From the IMG/VR virus record IMGVR_UViG_3300009174_000252, positions 1 to 31,688 of that record: a stretch of DNA of 31,688 nt. The stretch is one strand, 5' to 3'. Shown one piece after another: positions 1 to 7,596 of the stretch. Under the pieces are notes generated by a model. That model worked only from the letters and a program-made list of their open reading frames with translations. It was not told where the DNA came from and did no database searches. The number at the start of each line of letters is the position of its first letter. Position 1 is the stretch's first letter. The position numbers and the translations under genes were made by a program. Source of the stretch: a virus.

Positions 1-810
1 GACCCCGACGAGGGCGCCGGACACGAGCGGGGCCTTCTCCCCCAAGAACTTGAGCGTGTTCGCGTACGCAAAGACCGCCTGCGTGTATTGCGGCAAGAAG
101 GCCTCGGCCACCTTGACCCGCATGTCTTCCAGGTACCGCTCGGTCGACTTGATTTGCTTGCCGGCCGTCCCCATCGCCGCCTCGTACGTGCCGGCGATTG
201 CCGCTCCCGACGCCAGGACCACATTCGCCCGCGCTTGCGCTTTCTGTGTCTCGGTCAACGACTCCGCGCTCAGGCCCAGCTGTCGCGCGAGCTTGCGGTA
301 GCTCGCTTCGAAGTCCACGTTGATGCCGATCGTGCGGAGCACTTCAGTCCGGCCGCTCTCGATCCCGTGGATCAGGGTATCGAAGGCTTCCGAGGAGTTG
401 AGATTGCCGATGACTGCGGCGTCTTGCGCAACACGAGCCAGTTTGGTCGCCTGACTCAAGTCCAAATGGGCCTGCGCCATGCGAATAATATTTTCGCGCG
501 CCTCGATCGCGCTGATGCCGGTCTTCATCAACGCGCCTTGCAGGGCAGACAGCTGGGCGCCGGTTTGTCCGGCGGTTCGCCCGACGACATCCAAGACCAC
601 GCCCAACGTTTCGTAGCGCGCACCAAGGTCGACGGTCTCTCTGGCCCATTTGGCGGCTTCGTAGAGACCGAAGAGCTCGGCGAGGCGCTTGACCGTTTCG
701 CCGAGCTCGTCGCCCTTTTTGCCCGTCTTCTCCATTTCCTGGCCGAGGAGCCGAACCTGCGAGACGGCGCCGGTGGCATCGACCGTGATGCCGAGAGTGA
801 CCACGTCCAT
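1..810 (-). CDS. Tail tape measure protein, N-terminal part (cut by window edge)
   Basis: The reading frame opens at ATG 810 and stays open to base 1, giving 270 residues with no stop, so the gene continues outside the window. The start overlaps the stop of the frameshifted chaperone as TAATG. Residues 1-60 contain a short amphipathic stretch rich in Glu, Lys and Leu; the rest is alpha-helical and Ala-rich, with a segment around 150-210 (GRTEVLRTIGINVDFE, then LARQLGLSAESLTETQ) of the kind found at the N-terminus of many siphovirus tape measures. Tape measures set tail length and form the core of the tail tube during assembly. The position directly after the G/GT-type chaperone is the canonical one. 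The call rests on context plus N-terminal similarity. Confidence 0.88.
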   Translation of the reverse strand, partial: MDVVTLGITVDATGAVSQVRLLGQEMEKTGKKGDELGETVKRLAELFGLYEAAKWARETVDLGARYETLGVVLDVVGRTAGQTGAQLSALQGALMKTGISAIEARENIIRMAQAHLDLSQATKLARVAQDAAVIGNLNSSEAFDTLIHGIESGRTEVLRTIGINVDFEASYRKLARQLGLSAESLTETQKAQARANVVLASGAAIAGTYEAAMGTAGKQIKSTERYLEDMRVKVAEAFLPQYTQAVFAYANTLKFLGEKAPLVSGALVGV

Positions 811-1657
811 TAGCCACGCTCCGGATTCGGCAGCGGCCATGCCGCGCCCGCATCGACCACCGTCGTCCCGTGGCCAGCCGTGGCACTCTCATCGTCACGC
901 AAGGCCGCGCGCCACGCGGCGTCGAGCGCGAGGAGCGCGCGGACCTCATGCGGCGCGGGATCACAGTGCGTCAAACTCGCCCACGCGGCGATGTCCTGAT
1001 GCGTGAGTGGTGCTGGCCCGCTCATCCCTTCGCCGCGTGCGGCCGCGAGCTCGCCGAACCAGTGGTGGAGATACCGGAGCGGTTCGGGATACGGAGGGGC
1101 GTGTAATCGTGCGAGCGCCTCCGCGCTTCCGCGCTTGGCGGCGAGTTCCCAATGCGCACGCTGCGCCGCCCCGTCTGGTCCGAGACGGGCACCGCGTGCG
1201 TCACAGGTCACGACGTCCATCAGCTCGCCGAGCGCGTGGAGAAAAAACGTTCGTGATTGCTCATCGCGCGCTCCACCTGCGTGCGAATATGCTGCGCCTT
1301 GGGCGACGACAGCACGGCGCTGACATTGGTTGTGGTGCACGGGAGTGGTTTGCCCGAGGCGAAAAACCCATCCCACGCGAGTACGCAGCCCGCCACCCGC
1401 TCGAGCGCGTCCTCCTCGGCGAATTCGAGGAAATCGCCGCCATGTCCGATCCGCTTCCCCACGCGCCGCGATTGCGTTTTGACAATGTCGCGGTACGTGT
1501 TGGAGTACGTTCCGGCCACAGTCACCGTGACCGGCTTGCGGTCATCGCCCTCGCCGTAATACATCAAATCGTCACGTGCGTCGCGGAGGTGGATGACCTG
1601 TCCCTCCTCTTCGATAGATGCGATGTCCGGCGCGGTGTTGATGTCAAATCCCTGCAT
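810..1657 (-). CDS. Tail assembly chaperone fusion made by -1 frameshift (GT-like)
   Basis: Reading 1657 to 1241 in the first frame and then 1241 to 810 in the -1 frame gives one protein of about 282 residues. The downstream half has no convincing start of its own (its ATG at 1376 lies inside the upstream gene in another frame). It begins after the slip with LHALGELMDVV and ends in an Ala/Asp-rich tail at the TAATG junction with the tape measure. In lambda-like phages the G and GT products chaperone tape-measure and tail-tube assembly and are absent from mature virions. The order tail tube, chaperone, frameshift, tape measure is the classic arrangement. The ratio of the two products is unknown. 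Confidence 0.8.
1220..1657 (-). CDS. Tail assembly chaperone, unshifted product (G-like)
   Basis: A protein of 145 residues starts at ATG 1657 behind a good ribosome site (GAGGAG, 7 bases upstream). The N-terminal half looks beta-rich (for example KPVTVTVAGTYSNTYRDIV); the C-terminal half has the pattern typical of this group, with a Trp-Asp-Gly-Phe motif near residue 95 followed by a terminal helix. The last codons before the stop run through the slippery run of six T, so ribosomes that do not slip end six codons later. Neighbours and size match lambda gpG-like proteins. Sequence identity within this family is low, so the function is assigned from synteny and the frameshift. Confidence 0.8.
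   Translation of the reverse strand: MQGFDINTAPDIASIEEEGQVIHLRDARDDLMYYGEGDDRKPVTVTVAGTYSNTYRDIVKTQSRRVGKRIGHGGDFLEFAEEDALERVAGCVLAWDGFFASGKPLPCTTTNVSAVLSSPKAQHIRTQVERAMSNHERFFSTRSAS
1241..1247 (-). promoter_or_regulatory. -1 programmed frameshift slippery heptamer T TTT TTC
   Basis: On the minus strand the codons CGT TTT TTC of the chaperone gene give the heptamer T TTT TTC, a perfect X XXY YYZ site in the zero frame. Slipping back one base re-pairs TTT and TTT and continues as CTC CAC GCG, entering the 143-codon open frame that ends exactly at the tape-measure start. The zero frame stops at 1220. Confidence 0.85.
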
Positions 1658-1748
1658 GTGCGTGCTCCTCAGTAATGTTCTGCACCCCCAGCCACTGGCA
1701 CGCCCGGGACAAGACCGGCAGTGGACTTACGGGGATGCAGAACGTCAT
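1644..1748 (-). CDS. Possible 34-residue ORF between tail genes
   Basis: The stretch 1658-1818 between the tail protein stop and the chaperone start has no confident gene. The best candidate is an ATG at 1748 encoding 34 residues that begin MTFCIPVSPLPVLS and end 14 bases inside the chaperone gene. No strong ribosome site precedes it. A still shorter GTG frame of 15 codons ends in an ATGA overlap with it. The tight spacing argues weakly for translation; the short length argues against it. Confidence 0.25.
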   Translation of the reverse strand: MTFCIPVSPLPVLSRACQWLGVQNITEEHAHAGI

Positions 1749-1818
1749 GGCGTACGTGGTGTTCGGTCCTGCAGCTCGACGGCGGCGTGCACGGCGACGA
1801 GCCTTCTGTGGTGCGAGA

Positions 1819-2121
1819 CTACGCGTCGTTCTCGTCGAGATGCTCCGGGATCGGCAGCGCTTCTGCGGCATCCAGCCTATCAGCGACATCCACGCGAGGT
1901 GTGATCGATGGACTGACCGCATCCAGCGTCCACCAGCCGCTCCCGTCGGACTGATCGCTCTGGTGCGGCGCATCCTCGACCACGACGCGACTATCGCCGA
2001 CGGTGTACACGAGATCGAGGCGCTTCAGCCCCAGTGGTCCCGCGCCGACAATGTCGAGCACGGTCGCGGTGTGCGACATTCCCCACGCATCGCAATACCG
2101 CACCTGTTGACCGATGCGCAT
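1819..2121 (-). CDS. Small hypothetical tail-region protein
   Basis: The protein has 100 residues; ATG 2121 lies two bases beyond the tail-tube stop. The N-terminal half reads as a small beta-barrel (MRIGQQVRYCDAWGM, then ATVLDIVGAG and LDLVYTVGD), like the short SH3-like proteins found near phage tail genes. The C-terminal half is Asp/Pro-rich and ends in an acidic tail. It sits between tail tube and tail chaperone, a slot that often holds minor tail or assembly proteins. I do not recognise the family. Confidence 0.7.
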   Translation of the reverse strand: MRIGQQVRYCDAWGMSHTATVLDIVGAGPLGLKRLDLVYTVGDSRVVVEDAPHQSDQSDGSGWWTLDAVSPSITPRVDVADRLDAAEALPIPEHLDENDA

Positions 2122-2123
2122 GG

Positions 2124-3329
2124 CTATGCTCCCGAGCTGCAAATGTTGGCAATCGTACCGTCGTAGCCGGTGGCGGCCGCCTTCGGGCCCACCATGAGCT
2201 GCAACGTTTCGATCTTGGCGCCGTCGCCCCCACCGACCGGCGCGGAGAGCGCGCTGATCTTGACGCGCGGAATAAAGAAGGACACGCACGCCGGCGGGGA
2301 TCCCGTCGGCTCTTGGAGCAGGATCGAGATTTCGAATTCGGTCTCGGCGTCATACAGCGTGAGGTTCGCGAAGTCGGACCGAAGCCCCGTCACCGATCCC
2401 GACACCTTCAAGTCGTTGTCGAAAATGTCCGCCGTGACGAGGGACCCGATCGTCGGTTCGCCTTTCGCCGTAATCTCGAAGGTGAGATCAAACCCCGTGA
2501 ACGTCGCGACCGCCGCGCCGTTCTTGCGGATCGAGCTGTCGTCGGCGATCAGCCCGAGGCTCGTCGTCAGCGTTGGTGACGTGAACCATGGCGATGATCC
2601 GCTCGCCAAGACCGTGCGGTCCATCCCCAAGAACGCCCATGTCGCCGTTGCCATGGCACCAGGTTTGAACGAGAGCGCCAGGCTGATCGCGCGGCACCCG
2701 AGAAAGAGTTCTGAGAGATCTGTGTCGACGTCGTACTGTTCGATCGTATGCGCATAGCGCGTCGGTGTCGCCCCGTTGATCACCTTTTTGAGGCGTGTCA
2801 GCGTGCCGGTCGCGTCGGGGCTGGCGTCTGCCGTGAGCGATCCATCCGGCAGGAGTAGCGTCAGTGACGTCGCGGCGATCACACGCAGATTCTTGCCGTT
2901 GTTTGCTGCGGTCGAGTGGTTCGACAACGTCAAGATGTCGCCCACGCGGATGCCCTGCGCGCCAACCCAGTCCCCGCCATTCGCGATGATCTGATTGGTG
3001 CCCGTGGTGATCGACGTCATTGAGGCAAACGAAATGTTCGTGAGCGTCGCCCAGGTCGATCGCATAATAGCTTCCACGATCATGTCGAACGCCCCGCCGA
3101 CGCTGATCTCCGTCGCGTAGTTACCTTCGACGGATTTGTACCCGAGGCGACCCATGGTCATGAGCCCGTCGGTGCGCTTCTCCGTGGATTGCACTTGCGC
3201 GCGCTTGAGCTCGAGGCCAGGCGAGCTGATGATGCGCATTTGTGTGGCGCCCGTCGTGGTGGCGGCGGTTCCGGCCGTCGTTTCGCGCTTCAACGCGACG
3301 AGGACGCGGGAGGAAGTTTGATACGTCAT
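2124..3329 (-). CDS. Major tail tube protein
   Basis: The protein has 401 residues, with a ribosome site AGAGGA seven bases before ATG 3329. The N-terminus (SSRVLVALKRETTAGTAA) followed by RIISSPGLELKRAQVQS is characteristic of siphovirus tail tube proteins, which polymerise as stacked hexameric rings. Near residues 115-185 lies an extra beta-rich segment (GDWVGAQGIRVGDILTL, then NNGKNLRVIAATSLTLL) that resembles accessory domains inserted in virion proteins. The end includes ETEFEISILLQEPTG and FFIPRVKISALSAPVGG, again typical. It sits between the tail terminator and the tail chaperones. Confidence 0.88.
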   Translation of the reverse strand: MTYQTSSRVLVALKRETTAGTAATTTGATQMRIISSPGLELKRAQVQSTEKRTDGLMTMGRLGYKSVEGNYATEISVGGAFDMIVEAIMRSTWATLTNISFASMTSITTGTNQIIANGGDWVGAQGIRVGDILTLSNHSTAANNGKNLRVIAATSLTLLLPDGSLTADASPDATGTLTRLKKVINGATPTRYAHTIEQYDVDTDLSELFLGCRAISLALSFKPGAMATATWAFLGMDRTVLASGSSPWFTSPTLTTSLGLIADDSSIRKNGAAVATFTGFDLTFEITAKGEPTIGSLVTADIFDNDLKVSGSVTGLRSDFANLTLYDAETEFEISILLQEPTGSPPACVSFFIPRVKISALSAPVGGGDGAKIETLQLMVGPKAAATGYDGTIANICSSGA

Positions 3330-3341
3330 ACTGAAGTCCTC

Positions 3342-3995
3342 TTAGAGAGCGTTGGGAGTGCGGTAACGAAGGGGGATGGTGATCGGGATCACCGCGAATC
3401 CCGCGTCCAGATTGAGCAGTTGCCCGAGGAACGGTGCGACATCGCCACGGACGCGAAGACTGTCTGCGCCAACGGTGATCGTCGTTTCTGGGGCAAACAG
3501 GGCGAGCACGGCGTCGGCGTACTGACTCACGGCCGCGCGTCCCGTATTGCTGGGCACGAAGATGCGCGGCAGGTATATCGGCAGCGCTTCAATCTCCCCG
3601 AAGGGACCGATCGTAATTTTCTGCGCCGCGCCCGGCAGGTACTCTTCCGTCACGTAGGGCGATCCCGTCGTCGGCGTGAAGTCGACATTCTCCCACGCGC
3701 GCTGCGTGGGCAGGGTGACACTGAGTGATCGACCACCGGCGGCGCTCTGGGCTGTGACGGCGCCACTCACGGTCATGATGGTGGCAGTCACCGCCGTAAT
3801 CGTCCGCGGCGTGGTGTCGGTAAAGCCTGCGGGGACCACTTCAGCTCCCACAACAAAGCCATCGGTGACGAACGACCCAACCGTGCGCGTGTACCCTGTC
3901 GCCGTGGCGGCCAGCGACGCGCTGCCCGTCGAGCAGACCGAGAGGGTGAGCAGGTGAGCGCGTAAGGCCAGCACCGCCGCGGTGTGGTTGAACAT
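3342..3995 (-). CDS. Tail terminator / tail completion protein (DUF4128-like)
   Basis: The protein has 217 residues and starts in a TGATG overlap with the preceding gene. The part after residue 95 (TLPTQRAWENVDFTP, then YVTEEYLPG, then IGPFGEIEALPIYLPRIF) is the pattern of the DUF4128-type tail terminator, which caps the tail tube at the head-proximal end. Residues 22-93 form an additional Thr/Ala/Val-rich beta segment (YTRTVGSFVTDGFVVGAEVV, then ITAVTATIMTVSGAVTA) absent from the short family members I know, placed between the first helix and the core. It follows the gp10-like protein and precedes the tail tube, the usual place. Confidence 0.82.
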   Translation of the reverse strand: MFNHTAAVLALRAHLLTLSVCSTGSASLAATATGYTRTVGSFVTDGFVVGAEVVPAGFTDTTPRTITAVTATIMTVSGAVTAQSAAGGRSLSVTLPTQRAWENVDFTPTTGSPYVTEEYLPGAAQKITIGPFGEIEALPIYLPRIFVPSNTGRAAVSQYADAVLALFAPETTITVGADSLRVRGDVAPFLGQLLNLDAGFAVIPITIPLRYRTPNAL

Positions 3996-4369
3996 CAGGC
4001 GTCACCTCCCGTCACATCGCGCGTGGCTTGGGCAATGAGGCGCGGCATCCCCGCAATTGTTTGCTTGACGCTATGGCGCCCACCCACCGGGGAACGCTGT
4101 ACGTACGGTCCACCGTCCTCGCGGATCCCCTCTTCGTTGGGGATCGCATACGCGGACTTGGTCGCGATGAGCGCCTGCGTGCGGCTCTCGAACGTGGTTT
4201 GCCACGACGCTTTGAGTGCGCCGGTGTCAACAGGTTGACCTGGCGCGCCCGTCACCGGCGACCCGTTGACAATCGAGTCCGCAGCGGCCGCGACGGTGGC
4301 GACGAAGATGTCGTGGGTGCGCGTCTCCGCTTTGACGGCCACGCGCCGGAGCTCCGACGAGAAACTCAT
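3995..4369 (-). CDS. HK97 gp10-like head-tail joining / minor tail protein
   Basis: The protein has 124 residues. The start at ATG 4369 is chosen because it overlaps the previous stop as TGATG; longer in-frame starts lie wholly inside the upstream gene. The features of the HK97 gp10 family are present: a helical N-terminus, then VDTGALKASW, then a YAIPNEEG segment, and a conserved Gly-Arg-His turn before the last helix (SVKQTIAGMPRLIAQA). These proteins act at head-tail joining or tail completion. Gene order supports the call. Confidence 0.82.
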   Translation of the reverse strand: MSFSSELRRVAVKAETRTHDIFVATVAAAADSIVNGSPVTGAPGQPVDTGALKASWQTTFESRTQALIATKSAYAIPNEEGIREDGGPYVQRSPVGGRHSVKQTIAGMPRLIAQATRDVTGGDA

Positions 4370-4695
4370 CAGGCGCTCACGATGATCCGCGCGACGATCA
4401 CGAGCCCGTCGGGTGCGACCGGGTCGATGTCCTTCGCGGTATAGGTGACGCCGTTCCACACCACGGTGTCCCCCGGCAACACGAATTCCGTCGTGAAGGC
4501 GCGCAAGCCGTAGGCGACCGGCGTAAACAAAAGCGTCGGCATGGTCGCGAGGATCAACCCGAGTGCCGCATAGCGCTGCGGATTGCCGCGCACCTGAATC
4601 GCAGACCCGTCGATGGTGGACGTCACCGGCGAGGTCCACGTATCCGTCGTCGGATCGTACGTCCCGGGCGACGTCCGCGTAAACGTGGTGGCCAT
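4369..4695 (-). CDS. Head-tail connector / head closure-like protein
   Basis: The protein has 108 residues and is beta-rich, beginning MATTFTRTSPGTYDPTTDTW. The Val-Leu-Pro-Gly-Asp followed by WNGVTYTAKDIDPVAPDG is the pattern of short head-completion or stopper proteins, which have an SH3-like barrel and a hydrophobic tail (here LVIVARIIVSA). It lies directly upstream of the gp10-like gene, the place where head-closure proteins are found. Start and stop abut or overlap neighbours by one base. The function comes from size, fold pattern and context. Confidence 0.7.
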   Translation of the reverse strand: MATTFTRTSPGTYDPTTDTWTSPVTSTIDGSAIQVRGNPQRYAALGLILATMPTLLFTPVAYGLRAFTTEFVLPGDTVVWNGVTYTAKDIDPVAPDGLVIVARIIVSA

Positions 4696-4913
4696 CAGAC
4701 CCCCGCATCGCGCAGATCCTGAGATGCACTGGCGTGCTCCGTCTGAAATCCAGTCGCAAGGGCTAAGTCACGAAGCGCGGTCGCATGCTCAGGCGCATAC
4801 TTCCCGGCGTGCGTGATGGGAGCCGTGGAGACGACCCGATCTGCCCAACTTCCGTCGGCCCAGACATCGTCCGCCCAACTGCCAGCCGCCCACACAGATC
4901 CGATCGCAGCCAT
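4695..4913 (-). CDS. Small Trp-repeat protein in the head-tail cluster
   Basis: The protein has 72 residues; ATG 4913 overlaps the upstream stop as TGATG. The N-terminal third is a short tandem pattern built from Trp-Ala-Asp/Ala-Gly-Ser-Trp units (VWAAGSWADDVWADGSWAD). The rest is an ordinary Ala-rich helix (HATALRDLALATGFQTEHA). Similar tiny proteins with WADGSW-like repeats occur next to phage structural genes, but I know of no assigned function. It may be a minor virion component. Confidence 0.65.
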   Translation of the reverse strand: MAAIGSVWAAGSWADDVWADGSWADRVVSTAPITHAGKYAPEHATALRDLALATGFQTEHASASQDLRDAGV

Positions 4914-6235
4914 CAGGGCCCCCACGGCGTCGATGCGCCGTCACCATTCACCGTCACGTCATTGACTTGCTTGATATTTGCGGCGATCGGACTTGCCGCT
5001 GCCGCTACGGCGACGGCGACGGCGGTTTCGCTCGCGGTGGGTAACCCGTCGAGTTGGGTGTCAAGATTGGCGCTCGCCAATCCAATCGCGGCGCGCACGT
5101 CCGCGGCATTCAAATCGTTGAGTCCGGACAACGCGGTCGCGAGATCGGCGTTTGTCGGGATCGCATCGAGTTGTGTATCGAGGTTCGCGCTCGCGAGCCC
5201 GATCGCGGTGCGCGTGCCAGCAGCACTGAGCGGCGCCGTGTATCCCGACGTCGCGAGCCGCGACGAGACGGTGGCGTCGATGCGACCGAGCTCCGTCGTC
5301 AGCTCGGTGCGCACACCCGAGGCGATGGCGCTAATGGTCAGCCCCGAGAGCGATGGGTTGACCGCCGCGATCTTGTCGGTAATCGCCGTGAGTACCTTCT
5401 CGCTATCCGTGTCGTCGACGATTTGCGCTTCGACCTCATTCGCGATCGCAGTGCGCTCACCCGACGTCAAGGCGTACCCGGTTTTGTCGTTGTTCGTTGT
5501 CACGGTGACGCCGGCGGTGACACTCGCGACGCTGCCGGCCACATTCCCGGCAAGATTGCCCCCGACGTTGCCGGCGACCGATCCCGCGGTCGTGGCCGTA
5601 TCGACCAACACTAGGTGATCCATCGTGGAGGTCGGCGTGCCGATGTTGAAGAATTTCTTGAATGCCGCCGCAATCTGGCCGGCTGTTTCGGTCAGGGCAG
5701 TTCCAAGGATCTGCGCGAGATTCGCCTTGATGACGCCGCTCGTCACGTCAAGCTGGCCTGTTCCGGACCCCGCCGAGATCAACACGCTGGCCCCAACGTC
5801 GCGTGCCGTCTGTGCTGTTCCCGATCCACTGGGCCCCATCTTCACGGCGTTCGCGTCGACAAGTCCCGCCGCATCAACAACCATGCTCCGCCCGCTCGTT
5901 GCGGGGTACGCGAGATCATCGATCTGTCGCGCGGTCGTCGGGATGTTCAGGATCACGTCCATCCACTCCGCACCAGCCGCGTCCGAGCAGACGACGGTGA
6001 TATTGCTGCCCGTCATCTCCGCGGCGGTTAACGAGATCTGCACCATCTTGCTTGAGGCCGGAGTGACCGTGGGTAAGTTGGTCAGATTTGCCAATGATCC
6101 ACCGTCGATCGAGACCTTGAAGTCTCCGGATGCGATCGTTGGATTGCTCTTGAACGTCGTCGAATCCGCTTGCGAGCGGAGTCCAATGTACGTGATGAAC
6201 GCGACGCCATTTTTTGCCGGAACGTAGGTCGCCAT
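4913..6235 (-). CDS. Repetitive virion structural protein
   Basis: The protein has 440 residues. Residues 1-100 look like an Ig-like or BppU-type beta-sandwich (DFKVSIDGGSLANLTNLPTV, then MVQISLTAAEMTGSNITVVC). Next comes a Gly/Asn/Val repeat (SVAGNVGGNLAGNVAGSVAS) that could fold as a trimeric stalk. The C-terminal part has two copies of an Ala-Ile-Gly-Leu-Ala-Ser-Ala-Asn-Leu-Asp-Thr-Gln-Leu-Asp motif, near residues 345 and 385. This design suits an appendage, collar fibre or decoration protein. It lies between the LamG protein and the connector genes, so it may be attached at the neck or capsid. The exact role is unknown. Confidence 0.75.
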   Translation of the reverse strand: MATYVPAKNGVAFITYIGLRSQADSTTFKSNPTIASGDFKVSIDGGSLANLTNLPTVTPASSKMVQISLTAAEMTGSNITVVCSDAAGAEWMDVILNIPTTARQIDDLAYPATSGRSMVVDAAGLVDANAVKMGPSGSGTAQTARDVGASVLISAGSGTGQLDVTSGVIKANLAQILGTALTETAGQIAAAFKKFFNIGTPTSTMDHLVLVDTATTAGSVAGNVGGNLAGNVAGSVASVTAGVTVTTNNDKTGYALTSGERTAIANEVEAQIVDDTDSEKVLTAITDKIAAVNPSLSGLTISAIASGVRTELTTELGRIDATVSSRLATSGYTAPLSAAGTRTAIGLASANLDTQLDAIPTNADLATALSGLNDLNAADVRAAIGLASANLDTQLDGLPTASETAVAVAVAAAASPIAANIKQVNDVTVNGDGASTPWGP

Positions 6236-6238
6236 GGG

Positions 6239-6997
6239 TTACGCCGCCATGAGCAGAAGGCCGTTGGCGGGGTCGCGCTGCCACAGGAGATCGCCTTGGT
6301 CGATCGGTGCGCCATCGCTTTGCGTCGCGCCCGTCACGGTGCCAGACACGCCGCTCCCCGCGTAATCTTGTTGGGCGCCGGTGCCTTCGTTCCCGAGGCG
6401 ATAGAATCGCGACGCGGTATTCGCTCCCACCGTGACGCGCGGACGTTTTTGCCAACTCTGGCAGTCGGCGAGCGAGAGGACGGCGCCAAAGAGCGCACAG
6501 GTATGAATGCGGCCATTGAATGACGCGCCAATCGCTGACCCGGAGGTTCGCGCGCCCCAGAAGTTCGGGTTGCTACCGTCTTGTGTGGTGACCGCGCCGC
6601 TCCCGTTCGTCGTCGTGCCGTAGGTCGTTTCCGCGAGCGCAGACGCCAGCGTTCCCGCGTAGATGTGCGTGACAGGATTGGCCGAGCTGTCGAATGTTGC
6701 GGCCAAGCACGTCCAGGTATTGGTGCCGATCGGGGTCGAGCTCGTGATATAACTGGACGCGGTCGTCACCCGCTGGACCCGTAATTCAATGTTGCCCGTG
6801 GTGCCACTGAGGCGGAATTGCACCACCGACAGTCCTCCCGCGACGTTGTCGCGACTGCCGAACACCGTGGCGACGTTGACGAGCGAGGTCGCATAGATCC
6901 ACGCGAGCAGGGTGAACGGCGTCGAAATGATCGTCGTGGCGCCAATCGCGACGCGATCCGTCGAAGTACCACCGAAGGTGAGCGACCCGTTCGCCAT
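6239..6997 (-). CDS. LamG/concanavalin-like domain virion protein
   Basis: The protein has 252 residues from ATG 6997, which overlaps the connector stop as TAATG; earlier in-frame ATGs would extend far into the connector gene. It has the jelly-roll signature of Laminin_G_3 domains: FTLLAWIYATSL near residue 30, then NTWTCLAATFDSSANPV, then GRIHTCALFGAVLSLADCQSW. Such domains bind glycans or proteins and occur in phage decoration proteins, fibres and receptor-binding proteins. The position in the head-connector cluster rather than after the tape measure favours a capsid or neck decoration. Which ligand it binds cannot be read from the sequence. Confidence 0.8.
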   Translation of the reverse strand: MANGSLTFGGTSTDRVAIGATTIISTPFTLLAWIYATSLVNVATVFGSRDNVAGGLSVVQFRLSGTTGNIELRVQRVTTASSYITSSTPIGTNTWTCLAATFDSSANPVTHIYAGTLASALAETTYGTTTNGSGAVTTQDGSNPNFWGARTSGSAIGASFNGRIHTCALFGAVLSLADCQSWQKRPRVTVGANTASRFYRLGNEGTGAQQDYAGSGVSGTVTGATQSDGAPIDQGDLLWQRDPANGLLLMAA

Positions 6998-7533
6998 TAG
7001 CCGCGCATGACCGGAACGGTGTTGCCGGCGCCCATCAGGAGCGGGCGAATTAACGCCCACACGCGCGGGTAGCGTTGCAGGCCTTGCGCGCGCAACGATG
7101 GATCGACGTACTCGGTTTCGAGAACGTCGACTTTCTTGCGCTTGATCCCGATACTCGTATCGAGCGACGCGATGTCCGTGGTCCCGGCGTTCAGAAACTG
7201 GAACGCCAATTCCATCGTCGCGTCCTTCACGCGCTGCGGGACGGTAGTGGTTTGATAGTAGAACGTGTTCGGGGAGTCAGGATTGATGACATCCCACCGA
7301 GGCCACGCGAGCGCCTGCGTCTCCGTGGCGCGGCATCCCTGCCAATTCCGATTGGAGAGCTCGCGTGTGGCCTCGATCATCGCGGCTTTCTCGGTCTCGG
7401 TGCAGGTCGTGCCTGACACAGTGGTCCATGCCGACGCATTGAGTCGCGTCGCCATATAGGCAATTTGCTCCGCCTCGGTGACGAAGCTGTTCGCGGTGGA
7501 GGCGCCAGCCGTAGCCACGATCGTGATCGACAT
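6997..7533 (-). CDS. Head-tail adaptor protein (DnaT-like family of phage connectors)
   Basis: The protein has 178 residues with a good ribosome site (GGAGG, seven bases before ATG 7533). The pattern ANSFVTEAEQIAYM, then AAMIEATRELSNRNWQG, then ATETQALAWPRWDV, then VKDATMELAFQFL is that of the phage family often labelled DnaT-like ssDNA-binding protein. In head gene clusters this family is better explained as the helical adaptor between portal and tail. It follows the major coat gene directly, as expected for an adaptor. The label DnaT-like should not be read as a replication role here. Confidence 0.8.
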   Translation of the reverse strand: MSITIVATAGASTANSFVTEAEQIAYMATRLNASAWTTVSGTTCTETEKAAMIEATRELSNRNWQGCRATETQALAWPRWDVINPDSPNTFYYQTTTVPQRVKDATMELAFQFLNAGTTDIASLDTSIGIKRKKVDVLETEYVDPSLRAQGLQRYPRVWALIRPLLMGAGNTVPVMRG

Positions 7534-7562
7534 GCGTGCGCCTCCGAAGGAAAGCGGTGGAG

Positions 7563-7588
7563 CACGAGCCCGGGGTTCCGGGCTCGTG
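7563..7588 (-). terminator. Strong hairpin after the coat gene (possible terminator)
   Basis: An 11-base-pair perfect inverted repeat (CACGAGCCCGG and its complement) with a four-base loop lies eight bases beyond the coat stop. No T-run follows on the minus strand, so it may slow polymerase, stabilise the 3' end of coat mRNA, or act as a partial terminator rather than a full one. Confidence 0.55.
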
Positions 7589-7596
7589 GGGCCCTG

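Noticed and set aside
88-813. Long plus-strand frame over the tape measure region
   Set aside because: The opposite strand encodes the expected tape measure in frame from the TAATG junction; the plus frame is its shadow.
1644-1973. 109-codon minus-strand frame overlapping the tail protein
   Set aside because: Its first half is an Arg-rich shadow of the 100-residue protein; only the last 34 codons lie in free sequence and were listed at low confidence.
6997-7533. DnaT-type replication protein
   Set aside because: The family label exists, but the gene lies between coat and tail genes, far from replication genes, so an adaptor role is much more likely.
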